Shown here: positions 1 through 9,343 of the stretch, in pieces
Layout: every line of letters starts with the position of its first letter
Numbering within the stretch: the stretch's first letter is position 1
Origin: Candidatus Aquiluna sp. UB-MaderosW2red
GTDB taxonomy: Bacteria; Actinomycetota; Actinomycetes; Actinomycetales; Microbacteriaceae
Assembly (NCBI RefSeq): GCF_900100865.1
Contig: NZ_LT627734.1
Span: 620,001 to 684,000 of the forward strand
Length of the DNA: 64,000 nucleotides
Reading direction: 5' to 3'
Translations under genes and position numbers: made by a program
Notes under the pieces: generated by a model
Seen by the model: only the letters and a program-made list of their open reading frames with translations
Database searches by the model: none
Told to the model about the DNA's origin: nothing

Positions 1-175
1 TTCGGGTTCCCATAATGACCCGGTGAAGCTGGTGTTTGCGTTTTGCGCGAAGGATGCCGAATCCCATCTTGAATTGCTTGCTGAGTTTGCGACCCTTTTA
101 TCGAGTGAAGGGAATGTAAACCTTTTATTAAATGCTTCCGCTTTGAGCGAGATAAGAGATGTCATCAACGCTTAG
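1..175 (+). CDS. PTS sugar transporter subunit IIA, C-terminal fragment
   Basis: The reading frame is open from base 2 to a TAG at 173-175, giving 57 residues; the 5' part lies before the window. The fragment begins SGSHNDPVKLVFAF, which matches the late part of mannitol/fructose-type EIIA domains, where an S-x-H-x-D-P-V stretch leads into a beta strand. EIIA takes phosphate from HPr on a histidine and passes it to EIIB. The active-site histidine is upstream of the window and cannot be checked. The gene is followed 19 bases later by a IIB gene on the same strand, which supports the call. Confidence 0.75.
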   Translation, partial: SGSHNDPVKLVFAFCAKDAESHLELLAEFATLLSSEGNVNLLLNASALSEIRDVINA

Positions 176-194
176 TTGGTTAAATAGTTGCATC

Positions 195-467
195 ATGAAA
201 ATTTACGCAGTGTGCGGTGCCGGGATCGGCACCTCGGTCTTATTGAAGGCCAATGTTGATCGAGTTTTAGCGGCCTTAGGCTTCGAGGCTGAAGTGCACG
301 CGGTAGCCATTTCCCAAGCCCTAGAGGATGACTCTCCGGCTCAGATTGTGATGGCGACTCCGGAGCTACTTGAAAAGCTCAAGAACGTTCGGTCCGAGGT
401 AATCGCGGTGAACAACATTTTTGATCTGGCGGAGCTTGAGGAGAAGTTACGAATAGCGCTGGGCTAG
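195..467 (+). CDS. PTS ascorbate/galactitol-type subunit IIB
   Basis: A 90-residue cytoplasmic protein starting MKIYAVCGAGIGTSVLLK. The CGAGIGTS loop is the phosphocysteine P-loop of the ascorbate (UlaB/SgaB) type of EIIB, with Cys6 as the expected phospho-acceptor. The ATG at 195 is chosen over an in-frame ATG at 159 because the longer version adds 12 residues before the first beta strand and overlaps the end of the IIA gene. It would pass phosphate from the upstream IIA to a IIC permease, which is not in the window after this gene. The sugar cannot be told from the sequence; ascorbate-type IIB proteins occur with several pentose- or ascorbate-like substrates. Confidence 0.85.
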   Translation: MKIYAVCGAGIGTSVLLKANVDRVLAALGFEAEVHAVAISQALEDDSPAQIVMATPELLEKLKNVRSEVIAVNNIFDLAELEEKLRIALG

Positions 468-476
468 GCTTTTTAG

Positions 477-1142
477 ATGCCACAGCCGGGAGCCACAGAT
501 CAGACCAAGCTCAATCGTTTGAGCCATAAGGCTTCAAACAGCCAAGTAGAGCTCTACTCCATTTTGGACGCCAACCTGGTTGCCCATGTTGGAATCATTT
601 TTGAAGACAAACCGCTAGTGATCCCAATGGCCTATGGCCGAGTCGGCAACCTCGTTTATCTTCATGGCTCTTCCGGCTCCAGGCTCATGCGAGCCTTGGC
701 TGACGGGCCCAATTTGTGCGTGAGTGTCACCGAACTGAATGCAATCAAAGTTGCCCGATCCACCTTTAACTCCGGTATGCATTATCGCTCGGTCGTGATT
801 TTTGGAAAAGCCGAATTAGTGCCGGATGATTTGAAGGATCGAGCGTTGAACGCGATCAGCAACGCCATGCTGCCGGGGCGGGTCCAAGAGGTTAGGCCTT
901 CAACCAAAAAAGAACTTGCCGCGAGCCTGATAATTTCATTATCCCTTGATGAGACCTCAGTGAAAATAGCCGTCAATCAAGACGACGATGATCCCGAGGA
1001 CCTAGGCAAAGGCACCTGGTCGGGGATCATTCCATTTGTCACAGGCATTGGAGAGATAGTCTCGGCCGATGAGGAAGCGCAGCGGTTAGAGATTCCCGAG
1101 AGCGTTCGAGAGTTTAGGAGAGGTTCTCCAAAAGCTCGCTAG
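477..1142 (+). CDS. Pyridoxamine 5'-phosphate oxidase family / flavin-binding split-barrel protein
   Basis: A 221-residue protein with the split-barrel pattern of the Pyridox_ox_2/NimA-like group: an opening L-Y-S-I-L-D-A-N-L-V-A-H-V-G strand, then P-M-A-Y-G-R-V-G-N-L-V-Y-L-H-G, then S-R-L-M-R-A-L. Proteins of this group bind FMN or F420 and include nitroimidazole reductases; the substrate here is unknown. It begins 9 bases after the PTS IIB stop and may be co-transcribed. Its 3' end overlaps the convergent phosphohexomutase gene by 29 bases. Family assignment is fairly sure, function is not. Confidence 0.8.
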   Translation: MPQPGATDQTKLNRLSHKASNSQVELYSILDANLVAHVGIIFEDKPLVIPMAYGRVGNLVYLHGSSGSRLMRALADGPNLCVSVTELNAIKVARSTFNSGMHYRSVVIFGKAELVPDDLKDRALNAISNAMLPGRVQEVRPSTKKELAASLIISLSLDETSVKIAVNQDDDDPEDLGKGTWSGIIPFVTGIGEIVSADEEAQRLEIPESVREFRRGSPKAR

Positions 1143-2745
1143 CCCAGGAGCTGAGTTCATTAAGTTTTTCTTGGGCTACTAATTCGGAGGGCCCGGTGTA
1201 TTGCAGGTAGCACTTGAGCTTGGGCTCGGTACCTGAAGGCCTGATCACCACGCGAGCATTTCGGCTTTCAAGAATCATGCCGTCTGTTGCAGGGAAATTG
1301 ACCCCCAAAGCCAAATCCTCACTCTTGCAAGCTTCGCCAAGCAAATCGATTGGAGGCGATTGCCTAACCGTCGCCATAATATTTTTGATAATCCCCAGAT
1401 CGGTTACTCGAATCGATACTTGACCAGTTTTCTGATGACCATACCGACCTGCAAGCTCGACTAGATATTCAGCAAGGTCGCTGCCCGAGGCCTTCAGCTC
1501 TGAAGCCAAATCCGCAATCATCAGGGCGGCGGTAATGCCATCCTTATCCGGGGTGAATTCGGGGTCAACGCAGTAGCCGAGAGCCTCTTCGTAACCGTAA
1601 GAGAGGTTCGGAACCTTGGAGATCCACTTAAAGCCGGTCAGAGTTTGCTGGTACTCAAGACCGTAGTGCTTTGCAAGCGCACTCATGTCCAACGACACCA
1701 AAGAGTTGGCAATCACAGTTGCCTTGCCCAAGGTTGCCATGCGGTCGGCAAGTATCAACCCCACTTCGTCGCCAGTCAGCATCCTGAACCCGTCGGTGGA
1801 TTTGATTCCAACCGCCAGGCGGTCAGCATCCGGATCATTCGCCAATATCAAATCCGAGCCAAACTCTGAGGCAGTCTCAAAGCTCAGGTCCATCGCGCCT
1901 TTTTCCTCGGGGTTTGGAAATGCCACGGTTGGAAAACTGCCGTCAGGTTCTTGCTGCTTTGGGACCGACTGAAAATCAAACCCGGTTAGGTCTAAAATCC
2001 CTTTTACTACTCGGTGGCCCACGCCGTGCATCGCGGTGTAGGTGATTCGAAGGTCTTTACGTCTGGAATCTTCAGCTGGAATCAGTTCAGCGGCGCGCTT
2101 TACGTAGGTGTCTATCTCGTGCTGGCCAATGATTTGAAAATCATCCGACTTTGGGATTTCGGGAAATTTGAGCTTAGCTGCCACGTGGTTGATTTCATTT
2201 GCGATCTCAGAATCCTGCGGGGGCACAAGCTGAGATCCGCCGGTGGCGCCACCTAGAAAGACTTTGTAGCCGTTATCTTTTGGCGGGTTGTGGCTTGCGG
2301 TCACCACGATCGTGGCACTTGAACGCAGTCCCCTGCCGGTAAATGCGGCCACCGGGGTTGGGACCGGCGAATCAAACAGGCTTACTTTGATGCCAGCACC
2401 GGCGATAATTTTAGCCGAATCAAGCGCAAAGACATCGGAGTTCACTCGGCCATCAAAACCGATTACCACCGAAAGCGACCCGGTTGTATCCAGATACTCG
2501 CTCTGGTTTCGCTTCAGGAAATTGGCGATTGCCAGAGCGGTTTGAGCTACTAACACTCGGTTCATCCGATTTGGTCCGGCACCCAGTTCACCCCTGAGTC
2601 CTGCCGTCCCAAACTCGAGCCGACTGGAGAATCTAGCTTCCAAGGCAGCCAGCTCGTTGTTGGAAATTAGCTTCTGGAGCTCGCTGCGGGTTTCTGGATC
2701 AGGGTCCTGATCCAGCCAGGCTTGAGCGGTAGGAATCAGATTCAT
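1114..2745 (-). CDS. Phosphoglucomutase/phosphomannomutase (alpha-D-phosphohexomutase)
   Basis: A 543-residue cytoplasmic enzyme that interconverts hexose 1- and 6-phosphates. It has the phosphoserine loop TASHNPPKDNGYK, the metal-binding loop DPDADRLAV, a sugar-binding G-Y-E-E-A-L-G and the C-terminal phosphate-binding R-P-S-G-T-E-P-K. Its length and the E-E-A-L-G motif fit the longer PGM2-like mutases better than the 450-residue ManB type; a shorter paralogue lies at 25268-26680. The ATG shares one base with the stop of the upstream purine nucleoside phosphorylase gene (TGATG), so the two are likely one operon and may be translationally coupled. PGM2-type enzymes can also act on pentose phosphates, which would suit a nucleoside phosphorylase partner (inference). 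Confidence 0.92.
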   Translation of the reverse strand: MNLIPTAQAWLDQDPDPETRSELQKLISNNELAALEARFSSRLEFGTAGLRGELGAGPNRMNRVLVAQTALAIANFLKRNQSEYLDTTGSLSVVIGFDGRVNSDVFALDSAKIIAGAGIKVSLFDSPVPTPVAAFTGRGLRSSATIVVTASHNPPKDNGYKVFLGGATGGSQLVPPQDSEIANEINHVAAKLKFPEIPKSDDFQIIGQHEIDTYVKRAAELIPAEDSRRKDLRITYTAMHGVGHRVVKGILDLTGFDFQSVPKQQEPDGSFPTVAFPNPEEKGAMDLSFETASEFGSDLILANDPDADRLAVGIKSTDGFRMLTGDEVGLILADRMATLGKATVIANSLVSLDMSALAKHYGLEYQQTLTGFKWISKVPNLSYGYEEALGYCVDPEFTPDKDGITAALMIADLASELKASGSDLAEYLVELAGRYGHQKTGQVSIRVTDLGIIKNIMATVRQSPPIDLLGEACKSEDLALGVNFPATDGMILESRNARVVIRPSGTEPKLKCYLQYTGPSELVAQEKLNELSSWASELLENLS

Positions 2746-3566
2746 CAGAACTTCTTAATAATTTCTGCCAAGAGCTTGGAGATGCGCGCCTCGGCATTTT
2801 TGCCAGCCTCTAGGACCTCGGCGTGGTTCAGCGGCGTGCTTTGGATTCCGGCTGCAAGGTTAGTTATGAGGGACATCCCAAGTATCTCCATTCCCATTTC
2901 CCTTGCGGCTATCGCCTCCAGAGCAGTCGACATTCCTACAATGTCGCCACCCAGAATCTTTGCCATCTGAACCTCGGCTGGTGTTTCGTAGTGCGGGCCT
3001 CGGAATTGTACGTAGACCCCCTCATCCAAGGAGCTGTCTACCTCGTGGGCCAGGTCGCGAAGCCGCTTCGAGTAAAGATCGGTCAGGTCAACAAAATTTG
3101 CGCCCTCAAGCGGAGAGTTTGCGGTTAGGTTTATGTGGTCAGAGATCAAAACCGCCGCGCCACCATCCCACTGCCTCTTAATGCCGCCGGCGCCATTGGT
3201 CAGAATCATTATCTTTGCGCCGGTTTTTGCGGCCGTGCGCACCGAGTGAACCACTGAGCGAACCCCATGGTTTTCGTAATAGTGGGTTCTAGCCCCGATC
3301 ACCAGAGCGTGCTTGCCATTTGGGAGCTTCACAGAACGAAGCGTGCCAACGTGGCCAACCACTGAGGGTTTAGAGAACCCAATGATTTGACTTGCGGGGA
3401 TGTCGCTCACGGTTTCACCGAGTAGGTCGGCCGCTTTTGCCCAGCCGGAGCCCAGGGTGAGGGCTATGTCGTGGGATTGAATTCCTGAAATTTTAGCTAT
3501 CTGATCGGCTGCTTCTTGCGCGATTTCAAAGGGGTTGGCGTTTTGTTCATAAAGGGGATTGACCAT
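2745..3566 (-). CDS. punA: Purine-nucleoside phosphorylase
   Basis: A 273-residue trimeric-type purine nucleoside phosphorylase, splitting purine (deoxy)nucleosides with phosphate into base and (deoxy)ribose 1-phosphate. Visible motifs are LGSGWA (phosphate-binding loop), V-V-G-H-V-G-T-L-R, R-T-H-Y-Y-E-N-H-G, N-G-A-G-G-I and F-R-G-P-H-Y-E-T-P-A-E, followed by G-D-I-V-G-M-S-T-A-L-E. The start is put at ATG 3566 rather than TTG 3569 because a -10-like TAGACT ends 6 bases upstream, which would give a leaderless message. With the downstream phosphohexomutase it forms a salvage pair able to turn ribose 1-phosphate into ribose 5-phosphate (inference). Confidence 0.93.
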   Translation of the reverse strand: MVNPLYEQNANPFEIAQEAADQIAKISGIQSHDIALTLGSGWAKAADLLGETVSDIPASQIIGFSKPSVVGHVGTLRSVKLPNGKHALVIGARTHYYENHGVRSVVHSVRTAAKTGAKIMILTNGAGGIKRQWDGGAAVLISDHINLTANSPLEGANFVDLTDLYSKRLRDLAHEVDSSLDEGVYVQFRGPHYETPAEVQMAKILGGDIVGMSTALEAIAAREMGMEILGMSLITNLAAGIQSTPLNHAEVLEAGKNAEARISKLLAEIIKKF

Positions 3567-3620
3567 CAAATCAGTCTAACTAACCTTCTAGAGCGCAAAG
3601 GTTAAGCGAGAATACTCCTT

Positions 3621-5045
3621 GTGTCAGCTACTGAGAAAAAAACCATTCACCCGATAGTCATCATTGGCGGGGGTCCAGGAGGCTACGAGGCGGCTCGTGC
3701 CGGTCGTCAGCTTGGCGCCGAAGTCGTGTTGATCGAAGAATCTGGAATCGGCGGTAACGCGGTTCTCACCGATGTTGTTCCCTCAAAGACGCTGATTGCC
3801 ACCGCCGAAGCGGCCGAGCGGATTGGAGTGGCGCAGTCTTTGGGCGTGACTCTCTTGTTGGAGGGGAAGACCGTTGAGCCTCAGATCGCGATTGATCTAA
3901 AGACGGTGAATCGCAGGTTGCTGGCCTTGGCCAAAAGCCAGTCGGCAGAAATGCTCTCAATCCTCGAAGCCGATGGGGTGCGAATAATCAATGGTCGCGC
4001 CGTGCTGGATGGTAATCATCACGTTGTTGTAAAGCCACTTGATGGCTCAGCCCCAGAGCGAATCGAGGCCAAGACCATAATTGTTGCCACCGGAGCAAGA
4101 CCAAGAGAGTTAGCCAATGCCACCCCGGATGGCTTGCGGATTCTGAACTGGAAACAGCTTTACAGTCTTGATGAGCTCCCCGAGCACATGATTGTGGTGG
4201 GCTCTGGAGTCACCGGAGCCGAGTTCGCTTCGGCTTATCTATACCTAGGCAGCAAGGTCACTCTGATTTCGAGCCGAGATAAGGTTTTGCCAGGCAACGA
4301 CTCTGATGCAGCAGATTTGATAGAGCGGGTTTTTAGGACCCGTGGAATGAATATTTTGAATAACGCACGTGCCGAGAAGGTGGAGAACACCGGTGATTCG
4401 GTTCGGGTCACCCTCGCCGATGGCAGCAGCGTCGAGGGGTCCCACTGCTTGATGGCGGTTGGCGCAATTCCTAATACTCAAGGTCTCGGCCTAGAAGAAG
4501 CCGGGGTTGCCCTGACTGACTCGGGTCACGTTATTGCAAACAAAGTCGCCAGAACCTCAAGAGCAAATGTCTATGCGGTGGGGGATTGCTCAACGGGTAT
4601 GCCGCTAGCCTCGGTGAGCGCGATGATGGGCCGCACCGCCGTTTATCACACCATGGGGGATGTAGCGGCTCCGACCAGAATACGCAATGTGGCATCGAAT
4701 GTTTTCACAGCTCCCGAAATTGCTTCGGTGGGCTGGTCCCAAAAGGAAATTGAGCAGGGCCTAGTGCGCGGTGAGATTCAAAAAGTGATGTTGGAGACCA
4801 ATCCGCGAGCCAAGATGCAAGGCATAAAAGATGGCTTTATTAAGCTCTACGCTTCGATTGGGTCGGGCACTGTAATCGGCGGTGTCGTTGTTGCGCCCCG
4901 AGCGTCAGATTTGATTTATCCGATTGCTGTGGCTGTGGAAAACCGCTTAACGGTGGACCAACTAGCTCGCACCTACACCGTTTATCCATCACTCTCGGGT
5001 TCAATTGCTGATGCCGCCAGCGCGCTGCACCCGACACTGGATTAA
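3621..5045 (+). CDS. lpdA: NAD(P)H-quinone dehydrogenase, LpdA/Rv3303c type flavoprotein
   Basis: A 474-residue pyridine nucleotide-disulfide reductase fold protein: FAD-binding [10 protein letters not shown] near residue 16, NAD-binding [13 protein letters not shown] near residue 195, second FAD contact YAVGDCS, and a C-terminal dimer domain. The redox-active Cys-x4-Cys of lipoamide dehydrogenases is absent: the site reads [15 protein letters not shown]. This fits the actinobacterial Rv3303c branch, which acts as an NAD(P)H:quinone oxidoreductase rather than a disulfide reductase. Start is GTG. It diverges from the punA operon across a 54-base gap, and its 3' end overlaps the convergent biotin carboxylase gene by 4 bases. 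Confidence 0.88.
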   Translation: MSATEKKTIHPIVIIGGGPGGYEAARAGRQLGAEVVLIEESGIGGNAVLTDVVPSKTLIATAEAAERIGVAQSLGVTLLLEGKTVEPQIAIDLKTVNRRLLALAKSQSAEMLSILEADGVRIINGRAVLDGNHHVVVKPLDGSAPERIEAKTIIVATGARPRELANATPDGLRILNWKQLYSLDELPEHMIVVGSGVTGAEFASAYLYLGSKVTLISSRDKVLPGNDSDAADLIERVFRTRGMNILNNARAEKVENTGDSVRVTLADGSSVEGSHCLMAVGAIPNTQGLGLEEAGVALTDSGHVIANKVARTSRANVYAVGDCSTGMPLASVSAMMGRTAVYHTMGDVAAPTRIRNVASNVFTAPEIASVGWSQKEIEQGLVRGEIQKVMLETNPRAKMQGIKDGFIKLYASIGSGTVIGGVVVAPRASDLIYPIAVAVENRLTVDQLARTYTVYPSLSGSIADAASALHPTLD

Positions 5046-6814
5046 TCGAGAATATCTAAAATCCTGGTTCCGGCAGAAATTGTGGTTCCTTGGCTAACTC
5101 CAATAGAGGTGACGGTTCCAGAGCGGTGAGCGCTAAGCGGCTGTTCCATTTTCATGGCCTCTAAAACCACCAATAGGTCACCTTCTTGCACTTGATCTCC
5201 CTCTTTGACCGCAAGTTTTACCACGGTGGATTGCATCGGAGCCAGCAGTGAATTACCTTTGGCACCCATGTGACCAGCAACGCTGGAGGTTTTGGCTCGT
5301 TTCGGCGCGTGCCCTGCGGCCGAGCCAATTTCGCCAACTAGTAGCCTTTTAGGAACGCTCACCTCTAGCCTTTTTCCGGCTACCTCAACCACAACTTGGT
5401 GCCTTGGTTCAGCCTCGGCTAATTCTTCAATCTGCCCGCTCCAGGGTTCAATATTATTCACCCAATCGGTTTCAATGAACCTGGTGAAAACGCCGAATTT
5501 ACCGTCTTGGGCTATAAAAGCGGGGTGGTTAACTATTTCGCGGTGGAAGGCTAAGACGGTAGGTAGACCCAAAACCTGCATCTCACCGAGCGCTCTTCTC
5601 GAGCGTTCAAGAGCCTCGGTTCGGTCCTTACCAGTGACAATTAGTTTCGCCATCATTGAATCAAAGTTTCCGGAAATCGCATCCCCTGAGACCACGCCGG
5701 AGTCAACCCTGATTCCCGGACCGCTCGGGGCTTGAAATAAGCGAATCGGACCCGGGGCCGGCAAAAAGTTTCGCCCTGGATCTTCGCCATTGATTCTGAA
5801 TTCAAAGCTGTGACCGGAAACTTTTGGGTCGGGATATTCAAGGACTGCGCCTTCGGCAATCCTGAACTGCTCACGCACCAGGTCGATACCGGTCACCTCT
5901 TCTGAAACCGGGTGCTCGACCTGCAACCGGGTGTTCACTTCCAAAAATGAGATGGTGCCATCTTGGGCGACGAGAAATTCACAGGTGCCCGCGCCTTGAT
6001 AATTCGCCGCACGCAGGATGGCCTTGGATGATTCGTAAAGTCTTTTGTTTTGTTCCTCCGATAAAAATGGAGCAGGGGCTTCTTCAACAAGTTTTTGGTG
6101 ACGACGCTGCAGTGAGCAGTCTCGAGTCGAGACAACAATCACATTTCCATGGTTATCTGCTAGGCATTGGGTTTCAACGTGCCTTGGTTTGTCTAAGTAT
6201 TTTTCCAAAAAACACTCACCGCGGCCAAATGCCGCGATTGCCTCTCGGGTAGCCGATTCGAAAGACTCGCCAATTTCCGAAATCTCACGCACCACCTTGA
6301 TGCCCCGTCCACCGCCGCCGTAGGCGGCCTTGATGGCAATGGGTAATCCGTGAATCGCAACGAAAGCTTCCACTTCGCTCACGGTCTGAACCGGATTGAT
6401 TGTTCCAGGAGCCAAAGGTGCACCAACGGATTCGGCGACTTTTCTTGCCGAAACCTTGTCTCCCAAAAGTTCTATGGATTCGGGCGATGGACCAATCCAA
6501 ATTAGGTCCGCGTCAATCACGGCTTGCGCGAAGCTCGAGTTTTCAGATAAGAACCCATAGCCCGGGTGAACCGCGTTGGCTTTCGAGCGCTTCGCAATTG
6601 AAATTAGTTTTTCAATTACCAAATAGGTTTCGGCCGCGGTCGCACCATTAAGAGCGTAGGCCTCATCGGCTAGCTTGACGTGTTGGGCATCCCGATCGCC
6701 ATCGGCATAAACGGCCACAGTTTGGATGCCAGAATCTTTCGCGGCTCGAATTATGCGCACCGCAATTTCGCCTCGGTTTGCAATGAGCAGCTTTTTGATT
6801 TTGCGTGCGGTCAT
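5042..6814 (-). CDS. accA3: Acetyl-/propionyl-CoA carboxylase alpha subunit (biotin carboxylase plus BCCP)
   Basis: A 590-residue biotin-dependent carboxylase subunit. The N-terminal biotin carboxylase domain starts [19 protein letters not shown], holds the ATP-grasp glycine loop [13 protein letters not shown] and the active-site stretch [14 protein letters not shown]. The last 75 residues are a biotinyl domain with EAMKMEQPL, where the lysine is biotinylated. It loads CO2 onto biotin and hands it to the beta subunit; the beta and epsilon genes are at 11.6-13.5 kb and the biotin ligase at 13.6 kb. The ATG is preceded at 8 bases by a -10-like TAAGCT. It is separated from upstream maf by a strong terminator, so it should have its own promoter. 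Confidence 0.95.
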   Translation of the reverse strand: MTARKIKKLLIANRGEIAVRIIRAAKDSGIQTVAVYADGDRDAQHVKLADEAYALNGATAAETYLVIEKLISIAKRSKANAVHPGYGFLSENSSFAQAVIDADLIWIGPSPESIELLGDKVSARKVAESVGAPLAPGTINPVQTVSEVEAFVAIHGLPIAIKAAYGGGGRGIKVVREISEIGESFESATREAIAAFGRGECFLEKYLDKPRHVETQCLADNHGNVIVVSTRDCSLQRRHQKLVEEAPAPFLSEEQNKRLYESSKAILRAANYQGAGTCEFLVAQDGTISFLEVNTRLQVEHPVSEEVTGIDLVREQFRIAEGAVLEYPDPKVSGHSFEFRINGEDPGRNFLPAPGPIRLFQAPSGPGIRVDSGVVSGDAISGNFDSMMAKLIVTGKDRTEALERSRRALGEMQVLGLPTVLAFHREIVNHPAFIAQDGKFGVFTRFIETDWVNNIEPWSGQIEELAEAEPRHQVVVEVAGKRLEVSVPKRLLVGEIGSAAGHAPKRAKTSSVAGHMGAKGNSLLAPMQSTVVKLAVKEGDQVQEGDLLVVLEAMKMEQPLSAHRSGTVTSIGVSQGTTISAGTRILDILD

Positions 6815-6864
6815 AATCCGATAGCTTATTGCGCGATTTGCTGCCAGTTTTATAAGTCAGCTAC

Positions 6865-6887
6865 AAAAAAACCGCCTTTTCGCGGTT
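6865..6887 (-). terminator. Rho-independent terminator after maf
   Basis: On the minus strand AACCGC, a 6-base loop and GCGGTT are followed by a run of at least six T (the A-run at 6865-6870 on the plus strand). It starts directly after the maf stop codon and lies upstream of the biotin carboxylase gene, so it should end the maf transcript. Confidence 0.85.
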
Positions 6888-6889
6888 GA

Positions 6890-7489
6890 TTACCTCCAGA
6901 AATCCTGGTAATTATGGCCAAGTTCCTCAATCATTTTCCTGAGTGCCACCAGCGATAAGCCAACCACGGTGTGGTAGTCGCCCTCGATCCGCTCGATAAA
7001 TGCTCCGCCCATCCCGTCGATAGTGAAAGCCCCTGCCACCTCAAGTGGTTCGTTAGTGCTCACATAACGCTCAATTTGCTGATCGGTCAATTCGGCAAAA
7101 AACACTTTTGTCGAAGTCACTCTTTGAGAAACCTGACTTGTTTTGGTGTCGATTACACAGTGACCTGAGAACAGCTCCCCTGATTGGCCGCTCATTTTTT
7201 TCCAACGCGCAATTGCAACGGCACTTTCTAAGGGCTTTCCTAAAATTTCACCATCAAACCAAAGCGCTGAGTCACACCCAATCACTAAAGACTCGGGGTG
7301 GTCTTTTGCAACTGCCCGCGCCTTGGCGGTGGCCAATAATTGGGTCAGATCCTCTGGTGTCGAGGGGTTCATTTGGAACACCAGGGCATCCTCATCCACC
7401 CCTGGAGACGTGGTCTGAAAGTTCAACCCTGCCTCTAACATCAGCTTTTTGCGGGCGGGCGAGGTGGAGGCAAGTATTAATTTGGTCAC
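6890..7489 (-). CDS. maf: Maf family nucleoside triphosphate pyrophosphatase
   Basis: A 199-residue protein beginning MTKLILASTSPARKKLML, the S-x-S-x-R-(K/R)-x-L-L signature of Maf/YhdE house-cleaning pyrophosphatases. A later G-C-D-S-A-L matches the catalytic acidic loop, where many homologues read G-A-D-T-V or G-C-D-S. Members hydrolyse dTTP/UTP or modified nucleotides to the monophosphate. In actinobacteria maf often sits with acyl-CoA carboxylase genes, as here, though the terminator at 6865-6887 separates it from accA3. It diverges from the RNA methyltransferase gene with a 25-base gap. Confidence 0.9.
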   Translation of the reverse strand: MTKLILASTSPARKKLMLEAGLNFQTTSPGVDEDALVFQMNPSTPEDLTQLLATAKARAVAKDHPESLVIGCDSALWFDGEILGKPLESAVAIARWKKMSGQSGELFSGHCVIDTKTSQVSQRVTSTKVFFAELTDQQIERYVSTNEPLEVAGAFTIDGMGGAFIERIEGDYHTVVGLSLVALRKMIEELGHNYQDFWR

Positions 7490-7514
7490 ATTCCAAGGTT
7501 AGCTGTGGAACACT

Positions 7515-8684
7515 TTGAACGTGATTATTGAATTGAAGATTGAAAAAGTTGCCCACGGTGGCATATTTATCGCTCGCCATGAGGGCAAAGCGGTGTTTGT
7601 CACCGGAGCCATTGATGGTGAAGTAGTCAAGGCCGAGGTCTATGAAGACTCCGGTCGCTACATGCGAGCCAGGGTGGTAGAGGTGGTTGAGGGCTCCGAG
7701 CACCGCAGGGTGCACTTTTGGAAAGCTGCGCGCCAGGGGGCAGGTGGGGCTGAGTTCGGCCACATCAATCTTTCCTATCAGCGAGAACTAAAGGGGAAGG
7801 TGCTGGCCGAAGCCCTAGAGCGCATGGCGGGGATTGAGCTTCCCACCGAGGTAATGCCTGTACCAGGTGAAACCGATGGCCTAAATTACCGCACAAGAGT
7901 GCAACTAAACGTTGATGCATCAGGTTTGGCGGGCCCGGTGATGTCGAGAACGAATGACGTGATTTTTGCAAAGGACTTGCCCTTAGCGGTTGAAGAAATT
8001 GAGCAGCTGGGCCTCCATCTCAAAAACTGGTCCGGGGTCAAAAAGATTTCAATCTCCTCCTCGAGCGTTGGTGATTTGCAGTGGATGGTGGACAGCAAGG
8101 TAAACGGGTCCGAGAAGCTACTAGAGAGGGTTGCCGGGAGAACATTCAGGCTCTCTACCGGAGGCTTCTGGCAAGTTCACAAGGACGCGCCTGAGCTCTT
8201 GGTGGCAACTGTCACTCAAGCCGCCAAGGACTTAGGGCTTGACCCAAGCAAGAAGCACCTAGATCTTTATGCCGGAGCGGGTCTTTTTAGCGCGACATTA
8301 TCGGTGGCGTTCGACTCGCTGCAGATAACCGCAGTGGAATCCAGCAAGATTGGCGTCTTGGATGGAGAGCGCTCCACCAAGGATCTAAATAATCTAAAGT
8401 TCGTGAAATCCGACGTGTTGCGCTTTTTGCGCACTCAAACCGATGTTGCATATGACACTGTGGTTTTGGACCCACCTCGCTCCGGGGCAGCCAGCAAGGT
8501 GATTGACGCACTAACCGCGGTTGGTCCAAAAAACATAATTTACGTGGCATGCGACCCGGTGGCACTGGCTCGCGATCTTAAGCAGTTGATCGCCGCCGGC
8601 TACCGACTTAGGGGGCTTAAGGCCTTTGACATTTTCCCGCACACTCACCATTTCGAGTGTGTGGCAACGCTTTCGCGAAGCTAA
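7515..8684 (+). CDS. TrmA/RumA-type class I SAM-dependent RNA (uracil-5-) methyltransferase
   Basis: A 389-residue RNA methyltransferase. An N-terminal TRAM-like barrel (IEKVAHGGIFIARHEGKAVF) is followed by the fold's SAM loop LDLYAGAGLFSA, the D-P-P-R-S-G motif and a late V-A-C-D-P-V-A-L-A-R-D, where the cysteine is the catalytic nucleophile of m5U enzymes. The four iron-sulfur cysteines of RlmD are absent: the matching stretch reads ARQGAGGAEFGHI with alanines where CGGC is expected. That loss is usual in actinobacterial members. The start may be TTG 7515 or GTG 7521; no strong ribosome binding site decides it. The target RNA is not determinable. Confidence 0.88.
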   Translation: MNVIIELKIEKVAHGGIFIARHEGKAVFVTGAIDGEVVKAEVYEDSGRYMRARVVEVVEGSEHRRVHFWKAARQGAGGAEFGHINLSYQRELKGKVLAEALERMAGIELPTEVMPVPGETDGLNYRTRVQLNVDASGLAGPVMSRTNDVIFAKDLPLAVEEIEQLGLHLKNWSGVKKISISSSSVGDLQWMVDSKVNGSEKLLERVAGRTFRLSTGGFWQVHKDAPELLVATVTQAAKDLGLDPSKKHLDLYAGAGLFSATLSVAFDSLQITAVESSKIGVLDGERSTKDLNNLKFVKSDVLRFLRTQTDVAYDTVVLDPPRSGAASKVIDALTAVGPKNIIYVACDPVALARDLKQLIAAGYRLRGLKAFDIFPHTHHFECVATLSRS

Positions 8685-8695
8685 TCTTGGATTTC

Positions 8696-9343
8696 ATGGA
8701 GCGAGTCAGAGTAGCGATAGTCGATGACCACGAAGCGGTGCGCCTAGGGTTTGCAGGGACCTGTGACCAATTCGGTTTTGATCTTTTGGGCTCAGCAGCC
8801 ACGGTCACTGAGCTCCTAGAGCAGATAGCCGATAAGGATTGCGAGGTCGTGATCTGTGACTTGTCTTTGGCAGATGGTTCGCTGGTGAAAGACAACGTTG
8901 AGCGGCTTGTGGCGGTGGGACCTGCTGTTCTGATTTTCTCCATCGCCGATAGGGCATCACTGATGCGCGCGGCCCTTCGGGCTGGCGCGGTGGCTATCGT
9001 GCCTAAATCCCAACCCATGGCAGACCTGGCAGAGGCGATTCGACTCTCGGCCAAAGGCGTCATTATCAATAACTCTGAGACCACGGCAATGATTGATGCT
9101 GACACCTTATTTCTAAGAGATGCCAATCTTTCAAATCGTGAGCGCGAGGTGCTATCGCTTTACGCCTCGGGGATGAGTCTCAAGCAGGTAGCTTTTGAGC
9201 TAAAAATTAAACGGAGCTCTGCAAAAGAGCACATTGATCGAGTCCGTGTGAAATATGCCAAGCTCGGCCGCGAGGCCGGCACCAAAGTCGATTTATTTAA
9301 GCGAGCCGTAGAAGACGGAATCCTCACGGGAGAACTGCTGTAG
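8696..9343 (+). CDS. LuxR/NarL-type response regulator
   Basis: A 215-residue regulator with an N-terminal receiver (RVAIVDDHEAVRLGF; phospho-acceptor Asp in V-I-C-D-L-S-L-A-D-G) and a C-terminal helix-turn-helix (LSNREREVLSLYASGMSLKQVA then a variable recognition helix containing KRSSAKEHIDRVRVKY). The recognition helix is less standard than in most LuxR proteins, where T-V-K-x-H is expected; here it reads S-A-K-E-H. ATG 8696 is chosen because it opens directly on the first strand; a longer frame from 8657 would run into the upstream gene. It overlaps the following sensor kinase by one base, so the pair is one unit. Confidence 0.9.
   Translation: MERVRVAIVDDHEAVRLGFAGTCDQFGFDLLGSAATVTELLEQIADKDCEVVICDLSLADGSLVKDNVERLVAVGPAVLIFSIADRASLMRAALRAGAVAIVPKSQPMADLAEAIRLSAKGVIINNSETTAMIDADTLFLRDANLSNREREVLSLYASGMSLKQVAFELKIKRSSAKEHIDRVRVKYAKLGREAGTKVDLFKRAVEDGILTGELL

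Noticed and set aside
8617-9126. Minus-strand frame of 169 codons
   Set aside because: Antisense to the response regulator gene; Ser/Arg/Thr-rich shadow.
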